Positions 24,682-34,936 of a stretch of 64,000 nt of DNA are shown here, in pieces. Positions within the stretch are counted from its first letter, which is position 1. Each line of letters opens with the position of its first letter. The notes beneath the pieces were generated by a model, which was not told where the DNA came from, did no database searches, and saw nothing but the letters and a program-made list of their open reading frames with translations. The stretch lies in contig CAJPFJ010000024.1 of the NCBI GenBank assembly GCA_905339155.1, positions 23,543-87,542 of the forward strand, given 5' to 3'. The translations under genes and the position numbers were made by a program. The stretch comes from Methanosarcinales archaeon (lineage in GTDB: Archaea; Halobacteriota; Methanosarcinia; Methanosarcinales; Methanoperedenaceae).

Positions 24682-26808
24682 ATGGTAAGTATAAAAGATA
24701 TCTCATTAAGCAAGAAGCTGCTGGGCGGATTCGGCATCGTCAGCCTTATTCTTATAATATTGGCTGTGGTCAGTATAACCACACTTGGTACAGTTGACCA
24801 GGAAACTAATAAAGTAATCGCAAACCAGATCGCAGCAAAAGAAAAAGCTCTTGCTATGGATGTAAGTATGCTTGAAGCAAGACGTTCTGAGAAAGACTTT
24901 TTTGCACGTAAAGATCTGTCGTATGTCGATAAAGTAAAAACTTCTGCAGAGCTTGTAAAAAAAGACGCGCAAGATATTCAAAATTATGATATCCTTCAGG
25001 AAAGAAAGGATATGGCAGCAAAAATTATAACTGCAACAGATAGTTATGAAATCGCATTTCTTGAGACTGTTGAACTCGTTAAGACAAAAGGCCTTGATGA
25101 AACCCAGGGACTTCAGTTTGAAATGAGAAGTGCAGTGCAAGCTGTTGAAGCAGATATCACAAATCAGAATAATGACCAGCTTATGGCTGATATGTTGACA
25201 CTGAGGAGAAATGAAAAGGATTACATAATGAGACAGGATGTCTCGTATCAAAAAAAAATGCACGACAATCAAATTATCCTTAAAAATCACCTGGCTGCAA
25301 GCAAACTGCCCGATAATGTGAAAGCAGATATCAATGCCAAGCTCGTTACATATATATCAGCTTTTGATAAGATCGTGGATATCGATGCTAAGATCGCATC
25401 TAAAACGGCAGAATTCACAACTTTCGTTCATGAGATAGAGCCTTTAACTGCCGAATTCCTGACGGATGCAGAGGCAGATGAAACTGCAGCACTTGCCGGA
25501 ATAGCCAGTACGAATTCAACCGCCAGGACTACGATCATAATAATATCTATCGTAGCTATAGTGACCGGTCTTGGTATCGGGATATATATCTCCCGTGCTA
25601 TCACCAAACCAATGGATGCAATGCTTGCAGCTACCAACAAGGTTGCTGCAGGTGACCTGACAGTACAGCTTGTTAACGACTCCAGAGATGAAGTCGGTCA
25701 GCTTTCTAATGCCATACAGACAATGGCCGATAGCTTAAAAGGAGTGCTTGGAAAAGTGCAGCAATCAGCAATGAACGTGTCATCAACTGCCCAGGAACTC
25801 TCGGCATCAAGCGAACAGATGAAAGCCTCAACTGACCAGATATCAAGCACCACGCAGGATATTTCCACAGGGGTAAGCTCGCAGGCGACTAAGATGGCTG
25901 AGATCACACGGGCCATGAAGGAAATGTCAGAAACCGTACAGCAAGTTGCTACGAACTCCCAGAAAGCGGCTGATAGCGCAACAAATGCCAATAAAACCGC
26001 CCAGGAAGTCCAGGTGAATGTGACAAAATCATCTACTTTGATAAAAGACCTTGATAATAAATCCCAGCAGATAGGGAAGATCATTGGCGTAATAACAAAT
26101 ATCGCAGACCAGACAAACCTTCTTGCATTGAACGCCGCCATAGAAGCTGCGCGTGCGGGAGAACATGGCAGGGGTTTTGCCGTTGTTGCTGACGAGGTCA
26201 GGAAACTTGCCGAAGAATCAAGGGGCGCGGCAAGTCAGATCACAGATTTGATAAAAGGCATACAGCAGGGTACAAAACAGGCTGTGGACAGCATGGAGAA
26301 AGAATCAGTGACTGGAATCAACCTTATCGTCGAATCTGCCAGAAACGTTGCCACAATGGTACAGGAAATAGCTGCGGCTGCAGAAGAACAGTCTGCATCT
26401 GTTGAAGAAATAACCTCTTCAGTTGAAGATGTGGCAGCCATAAGCGAACAATCAGCGGCAGGCACACAGGAGACATCAGCGGCCGCAGAAGAGCAGACAG
26501 CTACAATGGACCAGCTTGTGGGTGCGGCTCAGAATATGGCAAAATTGGCAACTGATCTTCAGCTAGAAGTTGCCAAGTTCAATATCGGTGAATCTGCAGC
26601 AGAACAAGTGTATGAACCAGCAAGGACCGAGTACAAACCTGCTCCTGAACGCAAAACTGTAGAACACAAGACTGAGAAACACAAACCTGAAAGCAACCAT
26701 AAGAAAATGAAGGAACACAGTGCAGCGGACAGTATGTCAAGGAAGGATGAAAGAGCTGATGTCGGAGGCAATCCTCCGGGTTCAAGCCTTGAAGACCTGA
26801 CAAGATAG
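24682..26808 (+). CDS. Methyl-accepting chemotaxis protein 1 (long helical sensor, shorter signalling hairpin)
   Basis: 708 residues. TM1 is at about 12-34, a long helical ligand domain of the HBM type at 35-275 (with repeated RRxEKDxxxRxDxSYxxK segments), TM2 at 283-303, HAMP ([22 protein letters not shown]) and a cytoplasmic coiled coil whose tip is [20 protein letters not shown]. Against the next receptor, the descending arm lacks 14 residues and the returning arm 13, so it is a shorter class. A flexible tail ends in SSLEDLTR, a possible tether for adaptation enzymes. cheW follows after 9 nt. Confidence 0.93.
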   Translation: MVSIKDISLSKKLLGGFGIVSLILIILAVVSITTLGTVDQETNKVIANQIAAKEKALAMDVSMLEARRSEKDFFARKDLSYVDKVKTSAELVKKDAQDIQNYDILQERKDMAAKIITATDSYEIAFLETVELVKTKGLDETQGLQFEMRSAVQAVEADITNQNNDQLMADMLTLRRNEKDYIMRQDVSYQKKMHDNQIILKNHLAASKLPDNVKADINAKLVTYISAFDKIVDIDAKIASKTAEFTTFVHEIEPLTAEFLTDAEADETAALAGIASTNSTARTTIIIISIVAIVTGLGIGIYISRAITKPMDAMLAATNKVAAGDLTVQLVNDSRDEVGQLSNAIQTMADSLKGVLGKVQQSAMNVSSTAQELSASSEQMKASTDQISSTTQDISTGVSSQATKMAEITRAMKEMSETVQQVATNSQKAADSATNANKTAQEVQVNVTKSSTLIKDLDNKSQQIGKIIGVITNIADQTNLLALNAAIEAARAGEHGRGFAVVADEVRKLAEESRGAASQITDLIKGIQQGTKQAVDSMEKESVTGINLIVESARNVATMVQEIAAAAEEQSASVEEITSSVEDVAAISEQSAAGTQETSAAAEEQTATMDQLVGAAQNMAKLATDLQLEVAKFNIGESAAEQVYEPARTEYKPAPERKTVEHKTEKHKPESNHKKMKEHSAADSMSRKDERADVGGNPPGSSLEDLTR

Positions 26809-26817
26809 GAGGACACA

Positions 26818-27336
26818 ATGGCTGAAATACAACCACAGGACGCAAAAGCAAAATCCGGCGATGAGCTCCAGCTCGTCGTTTTTAATATCGGCACTGAAGA
26901 GTTCGGCGTCGAGATCATGAACGTGCAGGAGATCATCCGCATGACAAATATCACAAAGATACCACAGGCGTCAGGCTATGTGAAGGGAATTATCAACCTT
27001 CGCGGCAGGATAATCGTGGTGATCAATCTCAATGTGATAATGGGCATGGAAAGCAAAGAACAGAATGAGAATACCCGCATCATTGTCGCGGATATAGGCG
27101 AGACCGTGATGGGTTTTGTCGTTGATTCCGTAAGCGAGGTCATCCGCCTCCCCGAAAGCAGCGTTGAGCCGGCGCCGGCTGTCATTGCCAATAAGATCGG
27201 CACTGAATATGTGCGCGGCGTGGGCAAGATGGAAGACAGGCTGTTGATCCTGCTTGATCTTGATAAGATCCTCAGCGCCAACGAACTTCATAATGTAAAC
27301 AGCATTGCAGCAGAAGCTGTAGCAGCGACCACATAA
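26818..27336 (+). CDS. cheW: CheW adaptor protein, copy 1
   Basis: 172 residues. CheW SH3-like fold: LQLVVFNIGTEEFGVEI, VQEIIRMTNITKIPQASGYVKGIINLRG, ADIGETVMGFVVDSVSEV and LLILLDLDKIL. It couples receptors to the CheA kinase. GGAGG lies 5 nt before the ATG, and the gene overlaps no other. It differs from copy 2 (29853) at only about eight residues, so the pair is a recent duplication or is kept alike by gene conversion. Confidence 0.95.
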   Translation: MAEIQPQDAKAKSGDELQLVVFNIGTEEFGVEIMNVQEIIRMTNITKIPQASGYVKGIINLRGRIIVVINLNVIMGMESKEQNENTRIIVADIGETVMGFVVDSVSEVIRLPESSVEPAPAVIANKIGTEYVRGVGKMEDRLLILLDLDKILSANELHNVNSIAAEAVAATT

Positions 27337-27382
27337 GGAAGCTGCACCTGGAGAAAGAAAGAATTATGAATAATAAATCAAT

Positions 27383-27753
27383 TTGATATTTAAAAGGATA
27401 ATACCTTTTCTATTGGTACTTCTTATTATTGGAGCAATGGCTGGAACGGCAGTTGAATCCACAAGAACGGCTAATATCAGGCCGAATGTAGCAGGCATCG
27501 GTCATTGGCAATGTAGAAATCGGATACATGGTATACGTAGCGCCTTTTGCATCCATCAGGGGTGATGAAGGAACACGGGCCGGCAATAGTAGATGATGGC
27601 ACATTTATTGGCATGCAGGCCCTGGTCTTCAAGGCGCAAGTTGGCAAGAACGTTGTCGTTGAGCTGGGAGCAATTTTGTGGAATGGCGTAAAGATAGCCG
27701 ACGGCCGCTATGTCCCGGCAGGAATGGTAGTAGGAAAGAACAATTGCAAAAGA
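27383..27753 (+). pseudogene. Decayed gamma-class carbonic anhydrase (cam) gene
   Basis: Three frames together match Cam of Methanosarcina. Frame 1 gives a signal peptide (IIPFLLVLLIIGAMAGTAV). Frame 2, from about 27490, gives ASVIGNVEIGYMVYVAPFAS and IRGDEG. Frame 3, from about 27565, gives HGPAIVDDGTFIGMQALVF and DGRYVPAGMVV. About 55 residues between IRGDEG and HGPA are missing, including two of the three zinc-ligand histidines. With frameshifts and a deletion it cannot make an active enzyme. It fills most of the 566-bp gap between cheW copy 1 and receptor 2. Confidence 0.8.
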
Positions 27754-27789
27754 GAAGGTGAGCGTTCACCTTCCAATTTTTCTTTTTTT
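27754..27789 (+). terminator. Hairpin plus T-run terminator
   Basis: GAAGGTGA-GCGT-TCACCTTC is a perfect 8-bp hairpin at 27754-27773, followed by CAATTTTTCTTTTTTTC. It ends the cheW copy 1 / cam-remnant unit just before the next promoter module. Similar T-runs precede the modules at 30392 and 34834. Confidence 0.7.
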
Positions 27790-27818
27790 CACACCTTTTT
27801 CACAAATCCGTTTATAAA
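27788..27818 (+). promoter_or_regulatory. TTCACA-repeat promoter module of chemoreceptor 2
   Basis: Same 31 bases as the module at 24565-24595: TTCACA twice, 11 nt apart, then TTTATAAA. The following leader also shares stretches with that of receptor 1 (GGATTTCTCTTT and GAATCCTAAT). Confidence 0.75.
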
Positions 27819-27902
27819 GGCGTGGATTTCTCTTTGTTATTTAATAATCATCTGAAGGGTGTATCTTTCAGGTTGAATCCTAATAATGGAGGAATAACAT
27901 AA

Positions 27903-29843
27903 ATGGTAAGCATAAAAGATATGTCTTTAAGCAAGAAAATGATCGGAGGATTTGCTCTCGTTGTAATACTTCTCGCTGTAGTAGGAATTGTAGGATATAA
28001 TGGTGTCGTTTCTGTAAATAGTGACCTTGAAAGTGTACTCGGTTCAGAAGTTGTTATGTTGGATCTGGTGCAAAGCATGCAGTATTCAGTTGTCTCCATG
28101 GGTGATTCAGTTAATTCTTATGCCATCGGAGAAAAAAACGCAAAAGAAGATTATGAAGCTGCAAAAAAGGATATTAGTAAAGCTCATGAAAAATTGGCTG
28201 GCATGGATTTGACTGTTGATGAAAAGCAGACAATAGCAGAAATAGCAACTCTTGAATCCGCTTTTGAGGAATCCGGAGGTAAGTTCTTTGCGGCAATCGA
28301 TGCAGCAAAGCTTGATAAGAATGTTGATTTAATAGCTCCAATGACCAATTTCGATGCCCAGAGGAAGAAACTGGGTGAAGTCCTCGGAAAATTTGAAAAT
28401 ATTCAAAATACACAAATGCAAGAAAGTGAAAGGGAAGCTAAGGCGACAGTAAACAATTCCATTTTGATGATAGTCTCAATAAGTATTATTGCAGCGATCA
28501 TTGGTTTTGGCACCGGATGGTATATCTCCCGCTCAATAACAAAACCTGTGGACGCAATGCTTATTGCTTCCAACAAAGTTGCCCAGGGCGATCTTACGGT
28601 ACAAATCACGAACGATTCAAAAGACGAAGTGGGACAGCTATCACAGGCTATCAATATAATGACCGGGAACTTAAAGGGCGTCCTTGGAAAGGTGCAGCAA
28701 TCAGCAATGAATGTGGCATCAACCGCCCAGGAACTCTCTGCTTCAAGTGAGCAGATGAAGGCCTCAACCGACCAGATATCAAGCACCACACAGGACATTG
28801 CCACTGGTGTGGGCTCGCAGGCCTCCAAAATGTCTGAGATAAGCCGCGCCATGAAGGAAATGTCAGAAAGCGTCCAGCAGGTCGCCATGAACTCCCAGAA
28901 GGCCGCAGAAGGCGCAAATTCAGCCAGCACGACAGCCCAAAAAGTAGGCAAGATGTCAGACGATGTGGCGAAAAAGATGACCGAGATCCAGTCAACTGTG
29001 GATAATTCAGCAACAGTTATAAAACAGCTTGACGGAAAATCGCAGCAGATCGGCGAGATAATTGGCGTCATCACAAATATCGCAGACCAGACCAACCTCC
29101 TTGCGCTCAATGCCGCCATAGAAGCGGCGCGTGCAGGAGAACATGGCCGGGGTTTTGCGGTAGTTGCTGACGAAGTAAGGAAACTTGCTGAGGAATCCCG
29201 TGGCGCTGCCAACCAGATCACAGGATTGATCAAAGATATACAGCAGGGCACAAAACAGGCTGTGACTACCATGGAACAGGGCACAAAGACGGTGGGAGAA
29301 GGCGCAAAGAACATAGCAGATACGGTGACCGCTATAGACGAGATCGTAAAAGCAGCCGCGGATGTTGCCACAATGGTACAGGAAATCGCGGCAGCAGCCG
29401 AAGAGCAGTCTGCTTCGGTTGAAGAAGTAACAGCTTCTGTTGAGGATGTATCAGCAATAAGCGAGGAATCCGCAGCAGGCACACAGGAAACATCAGCAGC
29501 CGCAGAAGAACAGGCAGCTACAATGGATCAGCTTGTGAATGCATCCCAGGAAATGGCAAGATTGTCAAATGAATTGCAGGCCGAAGTTTCTAAATTCAAT
29601 ATCGGTGAAGCGGTTTCAACTTCAAAACAGGCATATGATCCATCAAAGATCGAGCATAAACCTGTTCCTGAACATAAGAATGTTCCTGAACACAAACCTG
29701 AAAATAAGACAGGGAAAAACAAACCCCAGGGCGGCCAGAAGAAAGGGAATGAACATAGTACTTCTGGCGGGATGGGAAAAGACGAAATAGCCCAGGGCGG
29801 GCACAGTCTAACGGGTTCAAGCCTTGAAGACCTGACAAAATAG
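27903..29843 (+). CDS. Methyl-accepting chemotaxis protein 2 (four-helix-bundle sensor)
   Basis: 646 residues. The first 20 residues are shared with receptor 1 ([13 protein letters not shown]). TM1 is about 12-32; the sensor is a short four-helix-bundle-like region (33-185); TM2 is about 190-212; HAMP follows ([22 protein letters not shown]), then the signalling hairpin with tip [20 protein letters not shown]. Methylation-type Glu/Gln/Ala stretches are on both arms. The tail is rich in Pro, Lys and His and ends in SSLEDLTK. cheW copy 2 follows after 9 nt with GGAGG. Confidence 0.93.
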   Translation: MVSIKDMSLSKKMIGGFALVVILLAVVGIVGYNGVVSVNSDLESVLGSEVVMLDLVQSMQYSVVSMGDSVNSYAIGEKNAKEDYEAAKKDISKAHEKLAGMDLTVDEKQTIAEIATLESAFEESGGKFFAAIDAAKLDKNVDLIAPMTNFDAQRKKLGEVLGKFENIQNTQMQESEREAKATVNNSILMIVSISIIAAIIGFGTGWYISRSITKPVDAMLIASNKVAQGDLTVQITNDSKDEVGQLSQAINIMTGNLKGVLGKVQQSAMNVASTAQELSASSEQMKASTDQISSTTQDIATGVGSQASKMSEISRAMKEMSESVQQVAMNSQKAAEGANSASTTAQKVGKMSDDVAKKMTEIQSTVDNSATVIKQLDGKSQQIGEIIGVITNIADQTNLLALNAAIEAARAGEHGRGFAVVADEVRKLAEESRGAANQITGLIKDIQQGTKQAVTTMEQGTKTVGEGAKNIADTVTAIDEIVKAAADVATMVQEIAAAAEEQSASVEEVTASVEDVSAISEESAAGTQETSAAAEEQAATMDQLVNASQEMARLSNELQAEVSKFNIGEAVSTSKQAYDPSKIEHKPVPEHKNVPEHKPENKTGKNKPQGGQKKGNEHSTSGGMGKDEIAQGGHSLTGSSLEDLTK

Positions 29844-29852
29844 GAGGACACA

Positions 29853-30371
29853 ATGGCTGAAAAACAACCACAGGACGCAAAAGCAAAATCTGGCGACGAG
29901 CTCCAGCTCGTCGTTTTTAATATCGGCACTGAAGAGTTCGGTGTCGAGATCATGAATGTGCAGGAGATCATCCGCATGACCAATATCACAAAGATACCAC
30001 AGGCATCAGGCTATGTGAAGGGAATTATCAACCTTCGCGGCAGGATAATCGTGGTGATCAATCTTGATGTGATAATGGGTATGCAGAGCAAGGAACAGGA
30101 CGAGAACACACGTATCATAGTTGCGGATATCGGTGAGACCGTGATGGGTTTCATTGTTGATTCCGTGAGCGAGGTCATACGCCTCCCTGAAAGCAGCGTC
30201 GAGCCGGCGCCCGCTGTCATTGCCAATAAGATCGGCACTGAATATGTGCGGGGCGTGGGCAAAATGGAAGACAGGCTGCTGATCCTGCTTGATCTTGACA
30301 GGATACTCAGCGCCAACGAACTTCATAATGTAAACAACATAGCAGCAGAAGCTGTAGCAGTGACCACATAA
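29853..30371 (+). CDS. cheW: CheW adaptor protein, copy 2
   Basis: 172 residues, nearly the same as copy 1: only about eight substitutions, such as INLDVIMGMQSKEQ for INLNVIMGMESKEQ. All CheW core segments are intact. The receptor-cheW arrangement (9-nt gap) is repeated, so a receptor+cheW unit was duplicated while the receptor sensor part diverged. A T-run at 30377-30390 may end the transcript. Confidence 0.95.
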   Translation: MAEKQPQDAKAKSGDELQLVVFNIGTEEFGVEIMNVQEIIRMTNITKIPQASGYVKGIINLRGRIIVVINLDVIMGMQSKEQDENTRIIVADIGETVMGFIVDSVSEVIRLPESSVEPAPAVIANKIGTEYVRGVGKMEDRLLILLDLDRILSANELHNVNNIAAEAVAVTT

Positions 30372-30391
30372 GCTGCTTTTTTTCTTTTTCG

Positions 30392-30422
30392 TTCACACCT
30401 TTTTCACAAATCGGTTTATAAA
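30392..30422 (+). promoter_or_regulatory. TTCACA-repeat promoter module of chemoreceptor 3
   Basis: Two TTCACA half-sites 11 nt apart and a TTTATAAA box; one base differs from the modules at 24565 and 27788 (TCGG for TCCG). A T-run (30377-30390) directly precedes it. It is 51 nt before the ATG. Confidence 0.75.
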
Positions 30423-30473
30423 TAGGTAAATTCGTTTATAATTAATTGCAAATTTTTGGAATGAGCGAATTTT

Positions 30474-32528
30474 ATGAAAATCAAAGATATCAGCATAAAA
30501 TACAAAATTATAATTTTTGCATTGATTCTCTCTATAATACCAGTGACGATCATAGGTTTATACGCCTATAATGAAACACAAAGCTCATTAAACTCAGAGA
30601 TACAGAATAAATTAGAAGAGCAAGTAAATCTGGAAAAAGATACCGTAGATATGACTTTTTCTCTTGCGCAGAATAATGTCAACAGTTCACTCGGAGTTGC
30701 AAAAGCCCAATTCTATTCCAGGGGAAAACCAGGTATCGTAAATGGCAAGATGCAACTGGGCGACAATTATGTACTGAATGGGAACTTTGAGATAGTGGAC
30801 TCAGTTAAAAATATGGTAGGTGGTACAGCAACGGTATTCCAGGTGATAGGGGATGAAGCTGTTCGAATTTCCACAAATGTTGTCAATACAGATGGTTCGC
30901 GCGCAGTAGGAACAACAGTTTCAAAACCAGTGTATGATGCTGTTATAATGCGCGGTGAGACATATTACGGCAGGGCATGGGTAGTTAATGCCTGGTATCT
31001 GTCAGCCTATGAACCTATTAAGGATGGATCGGGGAAGATAATCGGTATTTTGTATGTTGGTATTCCTGAGGATACGTTCGTAAATCAAATCAAAGAGAAG
31101 ATGAAAAACATAGTAGTGGGAAAAACAGGTTATCTTTATGTTATTGACTCAAAAGGCAACCTGATCATACATCCAAACAGGGAAGGGGAGAATATCTATG
31201 AGTATGATTTTATCAAAGAAATAACACAAACAAAGGAAGGCTACATCCAGTATCCATGGGAAGGGAAGGATAAAGTTGTTGCATATACTTATTATGAGCC
31301 AAGGGATTGGATAATAGCTTCAGGAAGTTATCTTGAAGATTTCAGCGATCCGATTTATGCAATAAGGAATGGCCTGATAATAGTAATCTTATTTTTTTCA
31401 GTATTGGGTTCAATTCTTGGAATATGGTTTTCAAGATATCTCACTCGACCGATTGGCAGAATGCTTCGTATTTCCAATAAGATTGCAGCAGGCGACCTGA
31501 CAGTCAGGGTGAAAAGCCTGTCAAAAGATGAGATAGGGCAGTTATTCGGTGCCCTGGGTACCATGACCGAGAACCTGAGATCAGTTATCGGAAAAGTGCA
31601 AAGCTCGGCATTGAAAGTAGCCTCTACGGCAAGTGACCTTTCCGCATCAAGCGAAGAGATGAAAGCTTCATGTGAACAGATAACAGGAACTACACAGGAG
31701 ATTGCCACAGGCGTAAGCTCACAGGCATCCAAGATGGCAGAAATTAGCCGAGCCATGAAGGAGATGTCAGAAAGCGTCCAGCAGGTTGCCACAAACTCCC
31801 AGAAAGCTGCAGAAGGCGCGAGTGCAGCCAGCACGACTGCCCAGAAAGTGGGCAAGATGTCAGATGATGTGGCTAAAAAGATGACAGAAATCCAGTCCAC
31901 AGTAGACGGTTCAGCAACAGTTATAAAACAGCTGGATGGTAAATCGCAGCAAATTGGCGAAATTATCGGTGTTATCACAAATATTGCAGACCAGACTAAT
32001 CTCCTTGCCCTGAATGCTGCGATAGAAGCGGCACGTGCAGGAGAGCATGGAAGAGGCTTTGCCGTAGTTGCTGATGAAGTAAGAAAACTTGCTGAAGAAT
32101 CCCGTGGCGCTGCCAACCAGATCACAGGATTGATCAAAGATATACAGCAGGGCACAAAACAGGCTGTAACAACGATGGAACAGGGCACAAAGACGGTGGG
32201 AGAAGGCGCAAAGAACATAGCAGATACTGTGACTGCCATAGATGAGATCGTAAAAGCAGCCGCAGACGTTGCCACAATGGTACAGGAAATCGCGGCAGCA
32301 GCACAAGAACAATCCGCGTCTGTTGAAGAAGTAACAGCATCTGTTGAGGATGTATCAGCAATAAGCGAGCAATCAGCAGCAGGCACACAGGAAACATCAG
32401 CAGCTGCAGAAGAACAGGCAGCTACAATGGACCAGCTTGTGAATGCAGCCCAGGAAATGGCAAAATTGTCAAATGAATTGCAGGCCGAGGTTGCAAAGTT
32501 CAAAATTGGAGAAGAAAAGAATACATAA
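30474..32528 (+). CDS. Methyl-accepting chemotaxis protein 3 (Cache sensor)
   Basis: 684 residues. TM1 is about 10-30. The extracytoplasmic part is a double Cache-type sensor: [55 protein letters not shown], then [22 protein letters not shown]2 is about 297-320, HAMP follows ([22 protein letters not shown]) and the hairpin is of the longer type. It ends at FKIGEEKNT without the SSLEDLT tail, and its stop overlaps a 50-codon frame instead of cheW. Sensors of this type often bind carboxylates or amino acids, but no ligand can be named. Confidence 0.93.
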   Translation: MKIKDISIKYKIIIFALILSIIPVTIIGLYAYNETQSSLNSEIQNKLEEQVNLEKDTVDMTFSLAQNNVNSSLGVAKAQFYSRGKPGIVNGKMQLGDNYVLNGNFEIVDSVKNMVGGTATVFQVIGDEAVRISTNVVNTDGSRAVGTTVSKPVYDAVIMRGETYYGRAWVVNAWYLSAYEPIKDGSGKIIGILYVGIPEDTFVNQIKEKMKNIVVGKTGYLYVIDSKGNLIIHPNREGENIYEYDFIKEITQTKEGYIQYPWEGKDKVVAYTYYEPRDWIIASGSYLEDFSDPIYAIRNGLIIVILFFSVLGSILGIWFSRYLTRPIGRMLRISNKIAAGDLTVRVKSLSKDEIGQLFGALGTMTENLRSVIGKVQSSALKVASTASDLSASSEEMKASCEQITGTTQEIATGVSSQASKMAEISRAMKEMSESVQQVATNSQKAAEGASAASTTAQKVGKMSDDVAKKMTEIQSTVDGSATVIKQLDGKSQQIGEIIGVITNIADQTNLLALNAAIEAARAGEHGRGFAVVADEVRKLAEESRGAANQITGLIKDIQQGTKQAVTTMEQGTKTVGEGAKNIADTVTAIDEIVKAAADVATMVQEIAAAAQEQSASVEEVTASVEDVSAISEQSAAGTQETSAAAEEQAATMDQLVNAAQEMAKLSNELQAEVAKFKIGEEKNT

Positions 32529-32680
32529 TGAGTGAAAAAAAGATAATGTTCGTTGGGTGTATCAAGGATAATAACAATTTCGGTTTGCTCAAATATATTA
32601 TCAAAAGAGAAGACATGAGACAACTATTAACAAAAAAGGAGACTATATGTTATCATTTATCCCATATTCTCATCAAATGA
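32528..32680 (+). CDS. Possible 50-aa protein coupled to chemoreceptor 3
   Basis: ATG at 32528 overlaps the receptor stop (TAATG) and opens 50 codons: [20 protein letters not shown], then a lysine-rich helix-like part and CYHLSHILIK. The position is where cheW stands after receptors 1 and 2. It has no CheW similarity that I can see. It may be a small real protein or the eroded start of a lost gene. Confidence 0.3.
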   Translation: MSEKKIMFVGCIKDNNNFGLLKYIIKREDMRQLLTKKETICYHLSHILIK

Positions 32681-32759
32681 GCAACTGTTTCACTTTTGCA
32701 CATGTTTATATGTTTGAACATCGTAATGATACTTTAACAATATTTAAAGGAGAAAAAAT

Positions 32760-34091
32760 ATGGGTATCATAAAAATAATCGATATAGCAAATGAAGTGAC
32801 CATTGATAAATTCAATATCGGGATGAAAATCATTTACAGCTTCGTTGTGGTTGATGCATTGATATTAATTATAGGATTTATAGGTTTATATGAGGAGAGA
32901 GTAAGCGTTTTTATTGATCCGAAACAGGCGATCATACTGTGTATAATTTTCGCCATATTTTCATCAATACTCATGTGTATGGGGCTGATCCGTTCTATAA
33001 TGAAACCGTTAAATGAATTTATAAATGCCGCTGACAAGATCGCTGATGGGGATCTAACCGTGGAAGTAAATGTCTCCTCAAAGGACGAACTCGGACAGCT
33101 TGCGGAATATTTCAAGAGAATGACTTTGAACCTGCGAACTTTAACTGGCAAAGTCCGGAATGTCTCATTAAAAGTAGGCAATACCGCCCAGGAACTTTCC
33201 GCATCAAGCGAAGAAATGAAAGCCATATGTGATCAGATAACAGGAAATACACATGATATTGCCACAGGTGTAAGCTCACAGGCATCCAAAATGAATGAAG
33301 TCAGCCGTGCAATGAAGGAAATGTCACAGAGCGTCCAGCAAGTCGCCGCAAACTCACAGAAAGCAGCCGAAGGCGCAACGGCTGCCAGCACGACTGCTTC
33401 GAATGTTGGTAAGATGTCAGGCGATGTGACGCATAAGATGACCGAGATCCAATCATCTGTGGATAATTCAGCAACAGTAATAAAACAGCTTGAAGGCAAA
33501 TCACAGCAAATAGGCGAGATCATAGGCGTGATAACAAATATCGCAGACCAAACAAACCTTCTTGCCCTGAACGCTGCCATAGAAGCGGCACGTGCAGGAG
33601 AGCATGGAAGAGGCTTTGCCGTAGTTGCTGATGAAGTAAGAAAACTCGCAGAGGAATCAAGAAATGCCGCAAACCAGATAACAGGATTGATAAAAGAGAT
33701 ACAGCAGGGTACAAATCAGGCTGTTGTGGCCATGGAACAGGGTACAAAGACCGTTGGTGACGGAACTAAGATCATGGATGGCACAGTATCAGCAATCAAC
33801 CAGATAGTCAAGGCTTCAGCAGATGTATCCACAATGATTAATGAAATTGCAGCAGCCACAGAACAACAATCTGCCTCTGTTGAAGAGATAACAGCTTCAG
33901 TAGAAGATGTGTCATCTATATGTGAAGAATCAGCCGCAGGCACACAGGAAACATCAGCGGCAACGAAAGAGCAGGCAGTGTCAATGGATGTGCTTGTTAA
34001 TGCAGCACAGGAACTGGCAAAATTATCAAATGAATTGCAGGCTGAGATTGCCAAATTCAATATTGGTGAATTAGGAGGACATAATGGCTGA
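32760..34091 (+). CDS. Methyl-accepting chemotaxis protein 4 (no sensor domain)
   Basis: 443 residues. Two closely spaced membrane helices (about 25-45 and 58-80) joined by a loop of a dozen residues, then HAMP ([21 protein letters not shown]) and a full signalling hairpin (tip [20 protein letters not shown]). With no sensor it may read membrane or cytoplasmic signals or work in mixed arrays. GGAG precedes the ATG. The usual C-terminal tail is deleted: FNIGE runs straight into LGGHNG, and the stop lies inside the start of a broken cheW. A degenerate form of the TTCACA module (TTCAC, GCACA, TTTATAT) is at about 32689-32712. Confidence 0.92.
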   Translation: MGIIKIIDIANEVTIDKFNIGMKIIYSFVVVDALILIIGFIGLYEERVSVFIDPKQAIILCIIFAIFSSILMCMGLIRSIMKPLNEFINAADKIADGDLTVEVNVSSKDELGQLAEYFKRMTLNLRTLTGKVRNVSLKVGNTAQELSASSEEMKAICDQITGNTHDIATGVSSQASKMNEVSRAMKEMSQSVQQVAANSQKAAEGATAASTTASNVGKMSGDVTHKMTEIQSSVDNSATVIKQLEGKSQQIGEIIGVITNIADQTNLLALNAAIEAARAGEHGRGFAVVADEVRKLAEESRNAANQITGLIKEIQQGTNQAVVAMEQGTKTVGDGTKIMDGTVSAINQIVKASADVSTMINEIAAATEQQSASVEEITASVEDVSSICEESAAGTQETSAATKEQAVSMDVLVNAAQELAKLSNELQAEIAKFNIGELGGHNG

Positions 34092-34162
34092 AAAACAACC
34101 ACAGGACGCAAAAGCAAAATCCGGCGATGAGCTTCAGCTGGTCGTTTTTAATATCGGCACTG
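34084..34162 (+). pseudogene. cheW copy 3, 5' fragment
   Basis: The first 26 codons are those of cheW copies 1 and 2 ([20 protein letters not shown], then VFNIGT). Identity stops abruptly after ATCGGCACTG at 34162. The frame then reads 13 foreign codons and ends at TGA 34201-34203. The matching last codons of cheW are found 625 nt downstream at 34788-34811, so the gene was broken by an insertion that also removed its middle. Confidence 0.88.
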
Positions 34163-34787
34163 CAAAAGCTATTAGTACCCGAATGCAAATAATACCTCAA
34201 TGAAGATTAAGACGAAAATAACAGGGAATAAGGTACATGATGTAGGTTATTGTGTTTTTTTGCTTCGAAAAGCCCTTGAGCTTGGAGTAGAGAGGTTCAA
34301 TGCCTATAACACAAAGGAGAATGGAGTCCAGACGCTCATTTCTTTCCTGGAATGCGACAGCGATCAAATATTGACATTCCAGGATTATGTTCAGAATAAT
34401 AAACCGGAAAATGCGCAAGTATCAGATATCATTTTTGAAGATCATACGGGTTATATAATAGGAATTGTCGACTATATGCACTTTATCCAGGTCGAGCAAC
34501 TCAGCAAGGGAATACCTGCTATTTTAAGTATTGACAGAAAACAGGATAAAATGCTGGGAAAGCAAGATCAGATGCTGGAAAAGCAAGATCAAACTAAGAA
34601 TGAGATTAGCGGCGAGATAAGAGAACTCCGGCGGGATTTAAGATCATGCCTTGATGAAAAACTTCTCAAAATAGAAAGTGATATTTTACAGATCAAAGCA
34701 AAAATCGGGCTTAAGGCATAACCTTAACCATTCAATTTGATAGCATAAAAATAGCTTTCAATAGCTTTTTTATAGCATCTTGATATC
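34163..34787 (+). mobile_element. 625-bp insertion that replaced the middle of cheW copy 3
   Basis: Bounded on both sides by cheW sequence. It contains one gene (34200-34721) and AT-rich ends. AAAAGCTATT at 34164-34173 and AATAGCTTTT at 34760-34769 form a 10-bp inverted repeat near the two ends, and ATAGCTTT is repeated at the right end (34751 and 34761). No transposase or target-site duplication was seen, and about 435 bp of cheW is missing, so either a small non-autonomous element followed by deletion or a recombination event is possible. Confidence 0.5.
34200..34721 (+). CDS. Acylphosphatase-like domain protein with C-terminal coiled coil
   Basis: 173 residues. Residues 1-100 resemble an archaeal acylphosphatase-type domain: ITGNKVHDVGYCVFLLRKA in place of the GxVQGVGFR loop, then GVERFNAYNTKENGVQTLIS. 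The catalytic Arg of true acylphosphatases is replaced (GYCVF), so activity is doubtful. Residues 120-173 are a charged coiled coil with two near-repeats (KQDKMLGKQDQMLEKQDQT) and EIRELRRDL. It is the only gene of the insertion in cheW. The start ATG at 34200 overlaps the false stop of the cheW fragment. Confidence 0.7.
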   Translation: MKIKTKITGNKVHDVGYCVFLLRKALELGVERFNAYNTKENGVQTLISFLECDSDQILTFQDYVQNNKPENAQVSDIIFEDHTGYIIGIVDYMHFIQVEQLSKGIPAILSIDRKQDKMLGKQDQMLEKQDQTKNEISGEIRELRRDLRSCLDEKLLKIESDILQIKAKIGLKA

Positions 34788-34811
34788 AGAAGCTGTAGCA
34801 GCGACCACATA
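34788..34811 (+). pseudogene. cheW copy 3, last codons
   Basis: AGAAGCTGTAGCAGCGACC followed by ACATAA equals the last eight codons (EAVAATT, stop) of cheW copy 1, and the following AAGAAGCTCC also resembles the sequence after that gene. It marks the right border of the insertion. Confidence 0.85.
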
Positions 34812-34833
34812 AAGAAGCTCCTTTTTTTCTTTT

Positions 34834-34863
34834 TTCACACGTTTTTCACAAATTGATATATAA
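34834..34863 (+). promoter_or_regulatory. TTCACA-repeat promoter module of chemoreceptor 5
   Basis: TTCACA twice, 11 nt apart, then GATATATAA as TATA element. A T-run (34822-34835) precedes it, as in the other modules. Confidence 0.65.
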
Positions 34864-34936
34864 GAAAGCATGTTCAATTTTCAAGTATTGATGAAATTTG
34901 GAGAGGGTTTTAGACAAAAAATTTAAAGGCAATATT

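Noticed and set aside
25428..26954. Long Ser/Ala-rich minus-strand frames opposite the chemoreceptors (also 28403-29482, 31355-32623, 35626-36237)
   Set aside because: They arise from antisense of the regular coiled-coil codons and recur opposite every receptor.
32528..32680. Third cheW after receptor 3
   Set aside because: The 50-codon frame shares only the position and the MxExK-like start; no CheW core segment is present.
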